This document shows, in pieces, positions 28,675 to 38,767 of a stretch of DNA of 64,000 nucleotides; position 1 is the stretch's first letter; the number at the start of each line of letters is the position of its first letter. Position numbers and translations under genes: made by a program. The stretch is from positions 186,001 through 250,000 of the forward strand of contig NZ_PQGA01000006.1 of the NCBI RefSeq assembly GCF_002917095.1. The letters run 5' to 3'. The notes under the pieces were generated by a model. That model was given only the letters and a program-made list of their open reading frames with translations, had not been told where the DNA came from and searched no databases. The stretch is from Paraburkholderia eburnea. GTDB taxonomy: Bacteria > Pseudomonadota > Gammaproteobacteria > Burkholderiales > Burkholderiaceae.

Positions 28675-30279
28675 TCAGCGAAGCCGTTGCTGAGGTCGCA
28701 GGCTTGCCGCCGCAATGCCCGCTGCGGCGAACGCACACGCAGCGGATACGGCCGCGACGGCGCGCATGGCGTCGATAGTGGCGTCGACGTCCACACGGTC
28801 CATCGGCGTATGGGCCTCGCCCACTGCGCTCGCGCTCCGGTCGTCCGGCTCCGGCAACTGCCCGGCCGGGCGAACGTCCTGCGGCACGTGCAAGGGGTCG
28901 AGGCGGGCCGATAACGCCGCGTGGTGCGACCACACGAACACGATGCCGAGCACGGCGATCGCCAGCAGACCCGCCACACGCGCAACGGCGTTGTTGATGC
29001 CGGACGCAACGCCAGTGCGCTCGCTCGACACCGAACTCATGACGACCGTCGTCAGTGGCGCAACCGTGATCGTCATCCCAAGCCCGAGCACGATCAGCGC
29101 AGGGAAAAAGCCAGTCCAATAGCCGCCGCGCACGAACGGCAGGGCCAGCAGCGCGAAACCGATGCCGGCGACGCCGGGGCCAGCGCTCAAAAGCGCGCGC
29201 GAACCGAAGCGGTTCGTCAAGCCGCCGGTGAAACGCGATAGCAAACCAATCGCTACCGGCACCGGCAGGAGCGCCGCGCCCGCTTCGGTTGCGCTATAGC
29301 CGTGCGCGCGGATCAGCGTGAACGGCAGGAAAAAGAATGCACCGCCAAGTCCAAAGTAAAGCAGCAGCGTGACGAGATTGGCGGCGGTGAAATCTCGCGA
29401 GCGAAACACGTCGAGCGGCATCATGGGGTTGGCGCTGCGCGATTCGATCATCACGAAAGCGCCGAGCACGAGCACGCCCGAGCCGATCGCGCAGAACACC
29501 AATGGATGCGCGAAGCCACGCGCCGACGCTTCGGTCAGGCCGAACGTCAGCGCGGCGAGTCCCGCTGCCGCGCTCAGCGCGCCAGGCCAGTCGAGTTCAC
29601 GAGGCGCATCGATTTTGTGGCTGTTGGGCACCGACGCCAGCGCCAATCCAATCGTCAGCACGGCAACGGGGACGTTGAGAAAAAAGATCGCACGCCACGA
29701 GAACGCGTCGACTAGCCAGCCTCCCGCCACCGGCCCCACCGCCGACGTGATCGCGCCGACGCCTGCCCAGGTGCCGATCGCGCGTCCGCGAGCGGCGGCG
29801 TCGAACACTGCGCCGATGATCGAGAGACTGCTGGGCACGAGCAGCGCCGCGCCGACGCCTTGAACCGCGCGAGCCGCGATCAGCGCCGACGCATTCGGCG
29901 CCAATCCACAAGCCGCCGACGCCAGCGTGAAGAGCGCGATGCCCGCAACAAACACCGTGCGGCGCCCGAGCGTGTCACCCATCGATCCGCCGACCAGGAC
30001 GAGCGAGCCGAGAAAAAGCAAATAGGCGTTGACGACCCACTGCATCGCCGCGATGCTCGCGCCCAGTTCGCGTTGAATGGATGGCAGCGCGACGTTGACG
30101 GCGGAGCCGTCGATGAAGGCCATGCTCGAACCGAGAATCGTCGCGGCCAGCGCGAGGCGCTTGCGCCGGCACGGGCGGTCGACGGTGGTGGGCTGTGCGT
30201 GGATGACGAGCTTGTCGCACGGGCTTGCCTGCGCTGCGATGACGTGCGCGGACTGCGGGTCGAGATCGGGGTTGGCCAA
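28675..30279 (-). CDS. DHA2-family MFS drug efflux protein (EmrB/QacA type)
   Basis: A 534-residue inner-membrane protein with 14 predicted helices. The family hallmarks include [20 protein letters not shown] in helix 1, [11 protein letters not shown] (motif A), and the motif C region [21 protein letters not shown] choose a TTG start at 30279, preceded by GGGAG at good spacing; the frame can be extended 20 codons to another TTG at 30339. It pumps out drugs or toxic compounds by proton antiport. No membrane-fusion partner is adjacent. Confidence 0.87.
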   Translation of the reverse strand: MANPDLDPQSAHVIAAQASPCDKLVIHAQPTTVDRPCRRKRLALAATILGSSMAFIDGSAVNVALPSIQRELGASIAAMQWVVNAYLLFLGSLVLVGGSMGDTLGRRTVFVAGIALFTLASAACGLAPNASALIAARAVQGVGAALLVPSSLSIIGAVFDAAARGRAIGTWAGVGAITSAVGPVAGGWLVDAFSWRAIFFLNVPVAVLTIGLALASVPNSHKIDAPRELDWPGALSAAAGLAALTFGLTEASARGFAHPLVFCAIGSGVLVLGAFVMIESRSANPMMPLDVFRSRDFTAANLVTLLLYFGLGGAFFFLPFTLIRAHGYSATEAGAALLPVPVAIGLLSRFTGGLTNRFGSRALLSAGPGVAGIGFALLALPFVRGGYWTGFFPALIVLGLGMTITVAPLTTVVMSSVSSERTGVASGINNAVARVAGLLAIAVLGIVFVWSHHAALSARLDPLHVPQDVRPAGQLPEPDDRSASAVGEAHTPMDRVDVDATIDAMRAVAAVSAACAFAAAGIAAASLRPQQRLR

Positions 30280-30782
30280 GTCCGCTCCCGTGCTGATCGA
30301 TGGTGAGCAGAGTCTGTTCGTGCCGACGAAGCAAGTCAACCCGGTGGAGGGACCCTGAATTTGTTGGGCCCGGTACCGATATGTGCTTCTGGACGCACAG
30401 CGCGTCGATAAGTCTGATTAATCGATGTACCGGATACCGCTCTCTATGGCGGACCCGCTCGTTGCCAAAGCGGCGGCTCACGCGACCAAGCTGGAAACGA
30501 ATCGCGCAACGGGGCATGAGGAAAACCAGCGGCGGCCCGGCCTTTCGGCCGTCGATGTGACGGAGACACCGAAATCAGCTTGCGTCGGGAAGATCGGCGT
30601 TGTCCGGGATCGGCCATGAGCGGTCACTCCTGCTTCTGAGTAGATTCAAACCTCGTCAGCAGAGCTAATTCAGCCAATTTCCCAGCTCGCCAGGCGGTTC
30701 GTGCGTCCCGAAGCAGGTGAGTACGCTCAAGTAGCCCCTCCCGTGAGGGACTAACGCGCTGGAGGGCGAAAAATCCAGGAAA
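30280..30782. other. Intergenic region at the left border of the T6SS region
   Basis: About 500 bases without a supportable gene, between the DHA2 gene and the zinc-ribbon gene. Base composition starts to shift here. Short open frames are not convincing. This is a likely junction of the accessory region. Confidence 0.45.
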
Positions 30783-31811
30783 CTATACCTCGACAGGCCC
30801 GGACGGTTCGTAGCGGCGCTTCCGTCGAGTCTTTTCCTGCGTAATCTGCGACAGGAAACTGCACTGCGCGCACCAGTTCCCGGACCCCACCTGCCTTGGG
30901 CGCGCCCACCAGCGATGACCACGCGCGCACTCCCACTCAAGTTTCGTATTGTTGTCGATATACGCGCCGGATAAACAGATGCCGCCACGCTCGTTCGCGA
31001 TGGTCCGCATCCGTTCGAGGCCTGACCGCTGCCGTTCTTCCATGCGGCAGATGGCACACCAGCCGCCCACGAGAATGTGAAAGCCGTGCATCGACCATTC
31101 GTGCCCGTCCTTGCATCGAAACAGATATGTGTTCCGAACACCGGTATATTCCGTCGATAGACACTCGCCGCCGCGGTCTTTAGCCGCCTGCTGAAGTTCG
31201 GTCATCCCGTTCTGCCGCCGCATCCGATCGACGAAGCACTCCGAGCACCACGTTCCGCGCATGACCTCCATGCCCGCGATTTCCCATTCGTGCCCGTGAC
31301 CACATCGGAACCGGTAATTAGCCATCCGTCCGTTGTAGGCCGTCGATAGACACTCGCCACCAAATTCGCGGGCTCGGTCCTGTATCGGTTGCAGCCCACC
31401 CTGATAGCGGCGACAATCGGCACGCCTTTCGCTTGAGCAAGTGGCACACCAGCGCCCGTCCAAAACTGACGCTGCCGATGCTTCGAACTTGTGCCCCACC
31501 GCGCAGACGAAGGGATACTTCGCGCTCTTGCTCTCGTACTGATTGCTCAAACATCGGCCATCTGCCGCATGAGCAGCGTCATGCAAGCGGGTCATGAGCT
31601 GTTCAATCCAGCACTGCTCGCATACCAATGCGCCGCGCACTCCGCGAAGGCGACGTAGAAGACTTGCCCCGAGTTGGGCGGAGACATGGTGGTTCGTGCA
31701 TCGGAAACGATACTGGCTGAACGTGCCGCACCATTCCTCATCCAGCAGGCTGAATCCATCAGCCGCAAGATAGGCGCGAATCCTTGGAATACGATCATCA
31801 ACCTTTGTCAT
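30783..31811 (-). CDS. Five-repeat zinc-ribbon protein at the end of vgrG operon A
   Basis: The 342-residue protein consists almost wholly of five repeats of about 60 residues. Each has a helix, GGxCLSxxY, then CxxGHxW and, about 15 residues on, WCxxC. Ligand sets are around C38/C64/C67, C103/H107/C122/C125, C170/H174/C189/C192, C233/H237/C252/C255 and C295/H299/C314/C317; the first repeat is degenerate. The repeats resemble treble-clef/zinc-ribbon domains of the DUF4379 type. A basic tail (KTRRKRRYE) follows. It lies 21 bp after the PAAR gene. A frameshifted relative ends vgrG operon B. It may bind DNA, RNA or a protein partner; a second effector or chaperone is possible. Confidence 0.8.
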   Translation of the reverse strand: MTKVDDRIPRIRAYLAADGFSLLDEEWCGTFSQYRFRCTNHHVSAQLGASLLRRLRGVRGALVCEQCWIEQLMTRLHDAAHAADGRCLSNQYESKSAKYPFVCAVGHKFEASAASVLDGRWCATCSSERRADCRRYQGGLQPIQDRAREFGGECLSTAYNGRMANYRFRCGHGHEWEIAGMEVMRGTWCSECFVDRMRRQNGMTELQQAAKDRGGECLSTEYTGVRNTYLFRCKDGHEWSMHGFHILVGGWCAICRMEERQRSGLERMRTIANERGGICLSGAYIDNNTKLEWECARGHRWWARPRQVGSGNWCAQCSFLSQITQEKTRRKRRYEPSGPVEV

Positions 31812-31832
31812 AAGGGTTGCGCACGCCCTCAG

Positions 31833-32123
31833 TTATCGAGCGTCGACCGACATCGACTGTTGCGAAGCCACGAGCTTCGGCGACGGATCGCACTTGCAGG
31901 TGCAAAGATCGTCACTTAACGCGGCGTGCCGGCCATCGGGCGCACTCATCACCTGGCGCGGACCGTCGCACTTGATCTTGCCCGTCGTATGGCATGCGGG
32001 GCATTGCACGTCATCGCCTTCGTGTGCGACATCGCGGCCCATGAACTGGATCGTCGTCGGTGCGGCGACTACCGTTCCGTTCGCTGTAGTCTTGTCGCCG
32101 TTGAGAATCAGGTAACGTTGCAA
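31833..32123 (-). CDS. PAAR-domain T6SS spike tip protein
   Basis: A 96-residue PAAR protein: LNGDKTTANGTVVAAPTTIQ, then DVAHEGDDVQCPACHTTGKI and the later SDDLCTCKCDPSP cysteines. It caps the VgrG trimer and carries a zinc ion at the tip. An in-frame TAA immediately upstream forces a TTG start at 32123. An overlapping ATG at 32139 in another frame has only nine codons and ends within this gene; it could be a leader or a trace of a frameshift in the original start. Fourth gene of vgrG operon A. Confidence 0.85.
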   Translation of the reverse strand: MQRYLILNGDKTTANGTVVAAPTTIQFMGRDVAHEGDDVQCPACHTTGKIKCDGPRQVMSAPDGRHAALSDDLCTCKCDPSPKLVASQQSMSVDAR

Positions 32124-32281
32124 GGGTTATTGCTCATTCAAAGTGAGTAACGATATGCCGCTCATTGGGCTCAATTGCTGTTTGTCGGCGTTTCTGGCGC
32201 GCACCCAGCGATATCGCCCGATATCATCACGTATACTCATTAATCCTGCAGCCATATTTCGACCTCGAATCAGTAATTAAC

Positions 32282-32800
32282 TCAACTTCCATCGAACGTA
32301 TCCAATTGCGACTTTTCCCCTTGCTTGATTCCGTAGTCGGCGCGGTTACTAATCGATGAAAATCCACCATCAAACTCGCAACTCTTTGTTGTGACTAGTT
32401 TTCCATCTCTAAAAATACCAATTTCGGGCGGTTGAACAGCGTTCGAGACCACATAGGTATAGGCGCCATTCTTGAATATCACATGCTTCCCAATTCCATC
32501 GCGAAAGTGATTGATGATTTGAATATGGAAAAGATCATTCGGAGGCACCTTGGCATCGGGAAATTTAAATGCCGCGTCGCGATTTCGACCGAAACGATAT
32601 TGAACATAACCAGAATCCGAAGACATATTGTCTTTTGCGCAGATCGATGCGTAGTTCTGCGAATGCTCAATCTTGCACGAAAAATAGACTGTCTCATTTT
32701 CGGCGCAGAGCGAATCATGCTCACCTGCATGCGCTAAAGATATGCCGCCCCTAACGATCAAAATCGCCGCCATGGCTAACAAATTTGCTCGGCTATTCAT
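32282..32800 (-). CDS. Probable periplasmic immunity protein for the cell-wall hydrolase
   Basis: A 172-residue protein with a signal peptide (MNSRANLLAMAAILIVRGGI, cleavage near AHA-G). The mature part has a few cysteines (SLCAEN, FSCKIE, SICAKD, KSCEFD). The ATG at 32800 has GGAGG five bases upstream and lies within the last codons of the effector gene, an 8-bp overlap typical of effector-immunity coupling. I recognise no family. A periplasmic location is right for protection against a peptidoglycan-degrading effector. Base composition is lower in GC than the host average. Confidence 0.7.
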   Translation of the reverse strand: MNSRANLLAMAAILIVRGGISLAHAGEHDSLCAENETVYFSCKIEHSQNYASICAKDNMSSDSGYVQYRFGRNRDAAFKFPDAKVPPNDLFHIQIINHFRDGIGKHVIFKNGAYTYVVSNAVQPPEIGIFRDGKLVTTKSCEFDGGFSSISNRADYGIKQGEKSQLDTFDGS

Positions 32801-35477
32801 TAAATCCTCCCCAATTGAAAATTCTCGCGAAATTATCCCTCCGATCCTGGATGATCTCCCTTTTTTTCGCATCCTGATTCTTAAAGAGACCGGGATTAAT
32901 TGATTTTGATATCGAGTCAACATTGTCCGGAGTCGATCCAGCGTCCGCTTTTTCGTACAGGCCATTGCTTACCCAGAAAAAACACGCCGATCGAACCGCA
33001 TATCGTATCTCGGCTACGCGATCAGGGTTAGCCTCGAAATCGACATCTGCCTCGGAGGGCCAGTTAGATCGATTGGCTCGGTTCCATGTTGTAAACCGCC
33101 GATATCCCCCACGGTGCGTCAACTGAATATATCCGCGACCGCGATAGCTCCACCCGTCCCCGGTCGCGACACCGCCGTTGCTATCGGAATTTGCGTATGC
33201 CCGATTTGCGATTGCTGCTTGGTCTGCCGGATGGTCGTGTGTTCGACCGTAAAGAGTCGCTTCGTGAGGATTAGCTACAAAATATCCGAAAAGCGTCAAC
33301 GCCGATGACGAATAATTCAAGCTTTCAACGGGCACACTGAGCGATGTCCCGACTTCCTCCTGTATCTGTGCAAAAAGGTGGCAACGACGTAGGGGGCGAT
33401 TGAGTTGGTAAAGATCAATATGGGCATTTAACTCGTCCACGACCGCCTGAATATCCTGATTCGACGCGTCCGGGAACAGGTGTTTCAATTGCTCGATGGT
33501 AAATCTGAACCCACTACCCTTAAAATTTCCGGCGATCCCGAGCGGATGAATATGGCAAACAGTGGCCGACGATGGAAACTTGTCGATCGATGCCACACTG
33601 GGCCAGAACCGCAGAGCATCGATACGCTTCTTTTCTGCCTGCCAGACGGGCAGCCCCGCGTGCATGTGCGAGTCCAGCGCATCCCATTTGCTCATCTCAC
33701 CGCCCCACTCACTTTCGTATCGAACGATCAGATGGTCGATGCGGTCCGCGAGCCATGGTTTGCCAAGTGCTAGTTGCAGTTCGTCCGCGGTAATCTTGCC
33801 GTCATTTTGCCCCTGACCATCGATAGCATCTTCCAGCCTCGCGATGGTTGCGTCCGAACGTGCGCTCTTGAATGCATTCTCGAAGCGCGTGATCTCGTCC
33901 GGTGTGCCGCTATCGGCGATGAACAGGGCGCGTTGAAACATATCCGAGACCGATGCGCCCAGACTCACGATGTCGAATCCCGGCCAGTCCCATGGACTCT
34001 TCAGTTCAACAAGCGGATGCCCGTGATCGCACACCCAGCCATCGACCTGCGCGTTGTTCTCGTCTGCAATACTGACCGCATACCATGTCTTGTTTGCCGC
34101 CTCAACGAAGTGCTGGGCTGATGCGGTATAGGCTACGCGTGTCCACGCGGCAGCGGACCCACCAGCAGACTGCACGCTCAGCGGGAACTGGCTCCAGCCC
34201 TGGCGGGCACCAGTGGATTGCAAGTCAGAACGCGCGATCCAGATCGCCGGGCCAGCAATCGGATGGCCGGACGCATCAACTTTCTGAACCTTGCACCACG
34301 GCCCGCTGTTGGGCGAATCTGGCGCCGCCTTGACGGTAGTCCCGCTCGGGATTGATGTATCAGGGGAGGATGGCTGCACCAGTTTGGCGCCCTTCGAAAT
34401 CAGCAACAGGCTGCGCGATTTCGGATCAAGCTGCTGCGCACGCGTGCGGCTGCGCAAGATGTACGCCTCAAGATCGTCTCCCGTGAATACCTCGACATGC
34501 AGCAATGGACGTTCGCCGAGCTTGGGCGGTAACGTATGGTGTGCCCGCGCCTCCACGAGACGCTGGTACTCGCCAATATAGGCTACCGTCTCGCCCGCCG
34601 AAATCTTGTAAGGCTTTGGCAGGATGTAGACCTGGTCTACCGCCGACGGTTGCGCTTCCCTTGCCATCTCCCCTAAGAAGACCCAACCAGACGAAGCGTT
34701 CGCAGGCACGGAACTGCCTTCCTTGTAAGACTCGACCGTACCCGAAACGAAGCTTGCGATCTTTCCCCATCCACCGTGCTTCTGCCCGACCTTAACTTTC
34801 GTACCGGATGCCAGCCAACCCACCACAGCGGCGTGGGCCGAGGACGACGCCCGCACGCGCAATCCGGTAACGTTATTGTCCGGATGTCCATCGGCACTCA
34901 GGCGCGGATCGTGTGCTTTGTCGCCGACGCTGTAAATTTCACTGGCGCCATAGTAGGCAGGCAATGTCTTCGCGTGGCCCTGAGCGGGCGTGCTCGCGCT
35001 GTAGCCCTCCAGCGGGAGCGTGTGCATATACAAACTGAAAAACGTCAGCACATCCTCCGGGGGCGCAGAAGCAGGGGCATTCTGGGGAGAACCATTCACA
35101 TTGGCAGTCTGTGAAGGCGGCGTTGGCAAGACGAGCCGATGCCGCACCAGTGTGAATCCCTTCGAATAGCCCGCTTTGCTTCCATCCGGATAGGCCAATT
35201 CCTGACCCTGAAGCTTCGAATCAAGACGGAATGCGACGACTTCACCGTCGGCAATACACTTCACTCCGCCATCCTGAGCAAATTTGCCAGCGGTCCCGGC
35301 ACCGAAGTGGATTCCCCCGTGCCACAGCCCGTTTGCACCGATCGGATAAAAACCATCTTCGGCTGCAGCGAGCGCCGCCAGATACGCCTCAGGTGCAGAC
35401 GCGCTGTTTGTCGCCTTCAGTGGAAAGGGATATGCCCAGCTTTCAACTTTCGGCGATTGCTCTGGTTGTTGCGCCAC
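32793..35477 (-). CDS. T6SS peptidoglycan-hydrolase effector: M23-like plus GH19/lysozyme-like
   Basis: The 894-residue protein lies directly after vgrG. The N-terminus resembles LytM/M23 peptidases: WHGGIHFG (H53, H57), YMH (H152) and LLHVEV (H327, E329), though the usual HxGxD aspartate is replaced by histidine. SH3-like stretches follow (GLRVRASSSAHAAVVGWLAS at about 205, more near 400-490). Residues about 560-600 look like a calcium EF-hand-type segment (DGQGQNDGKITADELQLAL). From about 640 a GH19/lysozyme-like domain has LFAQIQEEVG (E707 or E708 as candidate acid) and SYRGRGYIQLTHRGGYRRF. It should cut peptidoglycan of rival cells. Its gene overlaps the immunity gene. Confidence 0.82.
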   Translation of the reverse strand: MAQQPEQSPKVESWAYPFPLKATNSASAPEAYLAALAAAEDGFYPIGANGLWHGGIHFGAGTAGKFAQDGGVKCIADGEVVAFRLDSKLQGQELAYPDGSKAGYSKGFTLVRHRLVLPTPPSQTANVNGSPQNAPASAPPEDVLTFFSLYMHTLPLEGYSASTPAQGHAKTLPAYYGASEIYSVGDKAHDPRLSADGHPDNNVTGLRVRASSSAHAAVVGWLASGTKVKVGQKHGGWGKIASFVSGTVESYKEGSSVPANASSGWVFLGEMAREAQPSAVDQVYILPKPYKISAGETVAYIGEYQRLVEARAHHTLPPKLGERPLLHVEVFTGDDLEAYILRSRTRAQQLDPKSRSLLLISKGAKLVQPSSPDTSIPSGTTVKAAPDSPNSGPWCKVQKVDASGHPIAGPAIWIARSDLQSTGARQGWSQFPLSVQSAGGSAAAWTRVAYTASAQHFVEAANKTWYAVSIADENNAQVDGWVCDHGHPLVELKSPWDWPGFDIVSLGASVSDMFQRALFIADSGTPDEITRFENAFKSARSDATIARLEDAIDGQGQNDGKITADELQLALGKPWLADRIDHLIVRYESEWGGEMSKWDALDSHMHAGLPVWQAEKKRIDALRFWPSVASIDKFPSSATVCHIHPLGIAGNFKGSGFRFTIEQLKHLFPDASNQDIQAVVDELNAHIDLYQLNRPLRRCHLFAQIQEEVGTSLSVPVESLNYSSSALTLFGYFVANPHEATLYGRTHDHPADQAAIANRAYANSDSNGGVATGDGWSYRGRGYIQLTHRGGYRRFTTWNRANRSNWPSEADVDFEANPDRVAEIRYAVRSACFFWVSNGLYEKADAGSTPDNVDSISKSINPGLFKNQDAKKREIIQDRRDNFARIFNWGGFNE

Positions 35478-35529
35478 ACACTTTCCTTATTCAATTCATC
35501 ATGTTGACAATCATCGACCGCAAACAACG

Positions 35530-38049
35530 TCAGCCCGAAAAATCCATCGCGCGACCCGTTTCAGTGTTCTGCCACGACGGGAACTTCTCATCGAGCCTTG
35601 TGGGGCCGCTAAAGCTGTGCTGCGCGCCCTTAATGTCGATCTTGCCCGGCGCATGAATCTCGATGTTGCCGTCTTTGATCCGGATATAAGCGCCGCCCGA
35701 CGTCAGCAGGATTTCCTGCTTGGCAATTGCCTCAATATTCTCCGTCGCCGACAGGACCTTTACCGTCTTCTGCGCCGTAAGTTCGATGTTGTCGGAATGT
35801 GCCTGTACTTCGACTTTTCCGTTAGCCGTGAAGAGCTTCATCCCGGCGTTCTGCACGAACAGGCTTATCTTCTCCGCCACGCTCGCCACCAGTGACTTGC
35901 CGCTCGCGATGAACGTGCTTTGTCCGCTCACGAGATTGGTCTGCTGGTCGCTCGCGATATGTACCGACTGCTGCGTCGAGAGGGCAATGCCCGAAGGGCT
36001 TGCGACCAGCATCACGGGTGCCTTGAACGCGTTTGCGCTGCCCGTGCCGCCGCCCGCTGTGTTGCCGCTCGACTGCGAGCCTTGTGCGCTGCTTTGCGTC
36101 GCGTCAGTGAACGTCTTCAGCGCGTCGTGACCCGCGCTGAGACTTTCCGCCTGATGCTGCTGGCTTGCCTGCGACAACGCCTCTATCGTACTTTCGGAAC
36201 TGATGAGCTGCTGCTGGGCTTCGCGCACGTCCATTTGCTGGCTATTCGCCTGCTTCGGATACGTTGTTACGTACAACCCCTGCGCGGCGCTCACCGCACC
36301 GTATGAATCCGCCGTCAGGGCAAATCCGGAGCCGAGATACGAGCCACGGGTATTGCCGCTCTGGTCAATCAGGTAACCTAAGTGAAGCTGGCTGTTCGCC
36401 GTGCTGCTGAACAATCTCGCCCGATTCTGCCCCGTTGCATCGTCGAGGACCATTTCGTTGTAACCGGAGCCCGAATACTCCTTCGACCGGTAGCCCGACA
36501 GGATACCGTTGCTGTGCCACTGCGGTTGCACGCTTCCGTTGTAGACGCGATGCAGGACTATTGGCCTGTCGCAATCCCCGCCGACATAGCCGATTAGCAC
36601 TTCCTCACCGACCCTTGGGACGTGGACGCTTCCATAGCCGCCGCCTGTGTCCGACTGTGCCACCCGCACCCAGCACGACGCGCCTGCGTCCCCCGGATTC
36701 AGGCGGTCCCAGATGAACATCACCTTCACCCGGTTCAGTGCGTCCGTGTAGACCTCTTCGCCGGACGGCCCGACAACGATGGCCGTCTCCAGGTGCATCT
36801 CCGGCTTCTTGTGTTCGAACGGGCTGCGGTACGGGACCGTTATGCGCTGTGCTTCGACCTCGACCAGATAAAACCCGGCTGAACCGTCGTCGGCGGCCAC
36901 GGTTTCTCCGGCGTGCCCGGCCTTGGCCCGAGCCAGTTCGTTTTGCAGGCTATGCGGAAAGCTCGCGTCCTGCGCCGACAGCGGCAGGTTGTTCTCGATG
37001 TACCTGCGCACCTTGATCGCCGCGAATTCGCGCTGGCTGGCCTGATCGCGGTCGTGCTCCGGATGGCCACTCAGTTCGAAGCGTCGTCCGGCATCAACCC
37101 CACGAACGCCGCCAACAGCGAAGAACCGTTTTGCGCGCGACTCCCACTCTTCCAGATGAATCTTCGACAGATGCTCGCCGCGGTCCTGGGTCAGGTAAGT
37201 ATACGCGCCGGTATATTCATAAACTTCGGTCTGCTCGGGCAAGTCACCCTGGCCCGCCATCGTCGGTAGTGATGTGCCTTTGGGATTGACGGCTGAGGTG
37301 GGGGCCTTGTAGTCGAACGTACGTGTCGTATACGACGTACTCTGAAGCGTCCGGGCACCAGACCATTGCGTAAATGCATCCGTTTCGCTGCCTGTGCCTT
37401 CTCGGCAAAACTTCACTGGATTCGGTGACACCTCGTCGAGCGAGTAAATGTCGTCGGTCACGACCAGCGTATGTGATTTACCGTCTTCGGCCTGCCGCCA
37501 GAAGCCGAACAGGCCTTCCTCCTCCATCAGCCGATGGACAAAATTCCAGTCCGTCTCGCTCTGGCGACAATACGAGCGTTGGAGCAAGGGCTTCGACAGG
37601 GCAAACTGGAATTGCCCGCGGGCCTGCGGGTGCTGGTTGAAGACGTCGGTGATGATCGCGTCCGGGGATTGATCCTGCCAGTACCGCATGTCGCTGCGGA
37701 ATCGCAGGAAGTGCATCCAAGACGCATAAATTAACTGATAGCTGGACAGGCTGCCATCTCCGCCAAGTCTGCGGGCCGTATGGATGTATCCATTGACTGG
37801 GAGGTAAGACTTATCCGCCTGCTGAACCCACAGCGTCATCGGCTGCGCGATGAGCTTCTTGAGTTCAATGTCGCTGGCCGTGGATACCATGTCGAGAGTG
37901 ACGCGGAAGTCCCGGCCCAGCTCGGAATACGTCACCGCCCGGCGGGGCACAAGAGCATTGTCCGGCAACGCGGGAATATCCGTCTTAATCAGGCGGTCCT
38001 GCTGGATCAGGCCGCCGCGGATCGCGTCAGCCAAGTCGGTCATGTCCAT
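35530..38049 (-). CDS. vgrG: VgrG spike protein (operon A)
   Basis: The 839-residue protein has the VgrG N-terminal gp27-like region (RAVTYSELGRDFRVTLDMVS; SYCRQSETDWNFVHRLMEEE), the gp5-like OB domain (DRVKVMFIWDRLNPG type segment, WVRVAQSDTGGGYGSVHVPR), and the DUF2345 beta-helix near the end (AKQEILLTSGGAYIRIKDGN). ATG 38049 is preferred; codons upstream lack coding character. It is the first gene of operon A, followed after 52 bp by its effector. VgrG trimers form the puncturing spike with PAAR at the tip. Confidence 0.95.
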   Translation of the reverse strand: MDMTDLADAIRGGLIQQDRLIKTDIPALPDNALVPRRAVTYSELGRDFRVTLDMVSTASDIELKKLIAQPMTLWVQQADKSYLPVNGYIHTARRLGGDGSLSSYQLIYASWMHFLRFRSDMRYWQDQSPDAIITDVFNQHPQARGQFQFALSKPLLQRSYCRQSETDWNFVHRLMEEEGLFGFWRQAEDGKSHTLVVTDDIYSLDEVSPNPVKFCREGTGSETDAFTQWSGARTLQSTSYTTRTFDYKAPTSAVNPKGTSLPTMAGQGDLPEQTEVYEYTGAYTYLTQDRGEHLSKIHLEEWESRAKRFFAVGGVRGVDAGRRFELSGHPEHDRDQASQREFAAIKVRRYIENNLPLSAQDASFPHSLQNELARAKAGHAGETVAADDGSAGFYLVEVEAQRITVPYRSPFEHKKPEMHLETAIVVGPSGEEVYTDALNRVKVMFIWDRLNPGDAGASCWVRVAQSDTGGGYGSVHVPRVGEEVLIGYVGGDCDRPIVLHRVYNGSVQPQWHSNGILSGYRSKEYSGSGYNEMVLDDATGQNRARLFSSTANSQLHLGYLIDQSGNTRGSYLGSGFALTADSYGAVSAAQGLYVTTYPKQANSQQMDVREAQQQLISSESTIEALSQASQQHQAESLSAGHDALKTFTDATQSSAQGSQSSGNTAGGGTGSANAFKAPVMLVASPSGIALSTQQSVHIASDQQTNLVSGQSTFIASGKSLVASVAEKISLFVQNAGMKLFTANGKVEVQAHSDNIELTAQKTVKVLSATENIEAIAKQEILLTSGGAYIRIKDGNIEIHAPGKIDIKGAQHSFSGPTRLDEKFPSWQNTETGRAMDFSG

Positions 38050-38767
38050 GCTTTTCCATCTTCTTCGTTGCACACTTGCGCTTGCAACGGCTTGCGCGCT
38101 TATAGGTTCGGCAACACGATTGGGTCGCCGCAACGGCAGCCAGTCGTCGCCTACTGGCTTGTCGAGTTTGGCGAGACGTCAGCTTGCGAGTAGCCGGTGC
38201 TCAGCGCCTTGTCCAGTGCCTGGGAAGCCATGCGTTACCCCGATCATGCGTAAATCGCGCTCCCGGTCGCTGCGAACACAAATGGCCGGAACCGCGCGTC
38301 TTATTCGTTGAAAAAGGAAAATTTGACCGAAAAATCTGTTCATCGGTAAATAAGGCAAATCAGCGAACAAAATCCTGCCTGATAACGCCGAGATAATATC
38401 AAAATCAAAACTGCATGGCTGTGGCGCGATGATGATTTTTAACGATAACGTTGCAGGCACATCCAGTTTATGCGCGACGCATCTAATCTCGGCATGCCGA
38501 AAGGGCGAGAATTGGGATACTGAAGTCCCAATGCCGCATCGGGATATCGGGCTCTGGATATTGAACTGCACATAGATGCACGCGGCGTCTTTAACAATTG
38601 GGTTCCGGGGCAATCGGTGAATCGTCGCCATCGGTTTGTTACGTACCTGAGGAATCGCTCATGGGCAGCGTCGATGATGTGGGAAGGGACACTTTGGAAT
38701 TGCTCGTCGCGCAGCAGGAGAACTTTCTGGATCGCCGCCATGTCGCCGGGCACTCCGAACATCGAAG
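38050..38767. other. Intergenic/decayed region upstream of vgrG operon A
   Basis: About 720 bases with no intact gene. The part near 38050-38300 should hold the operon A promoter. The part 38640-38760 has weak coding character on the minus strand (GDMAAIQKVLLLRDEQFQSV) that I could not assign. It abuts the truncated end of the proline dehydrogenase pseudogene. Confidence 0.45.
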
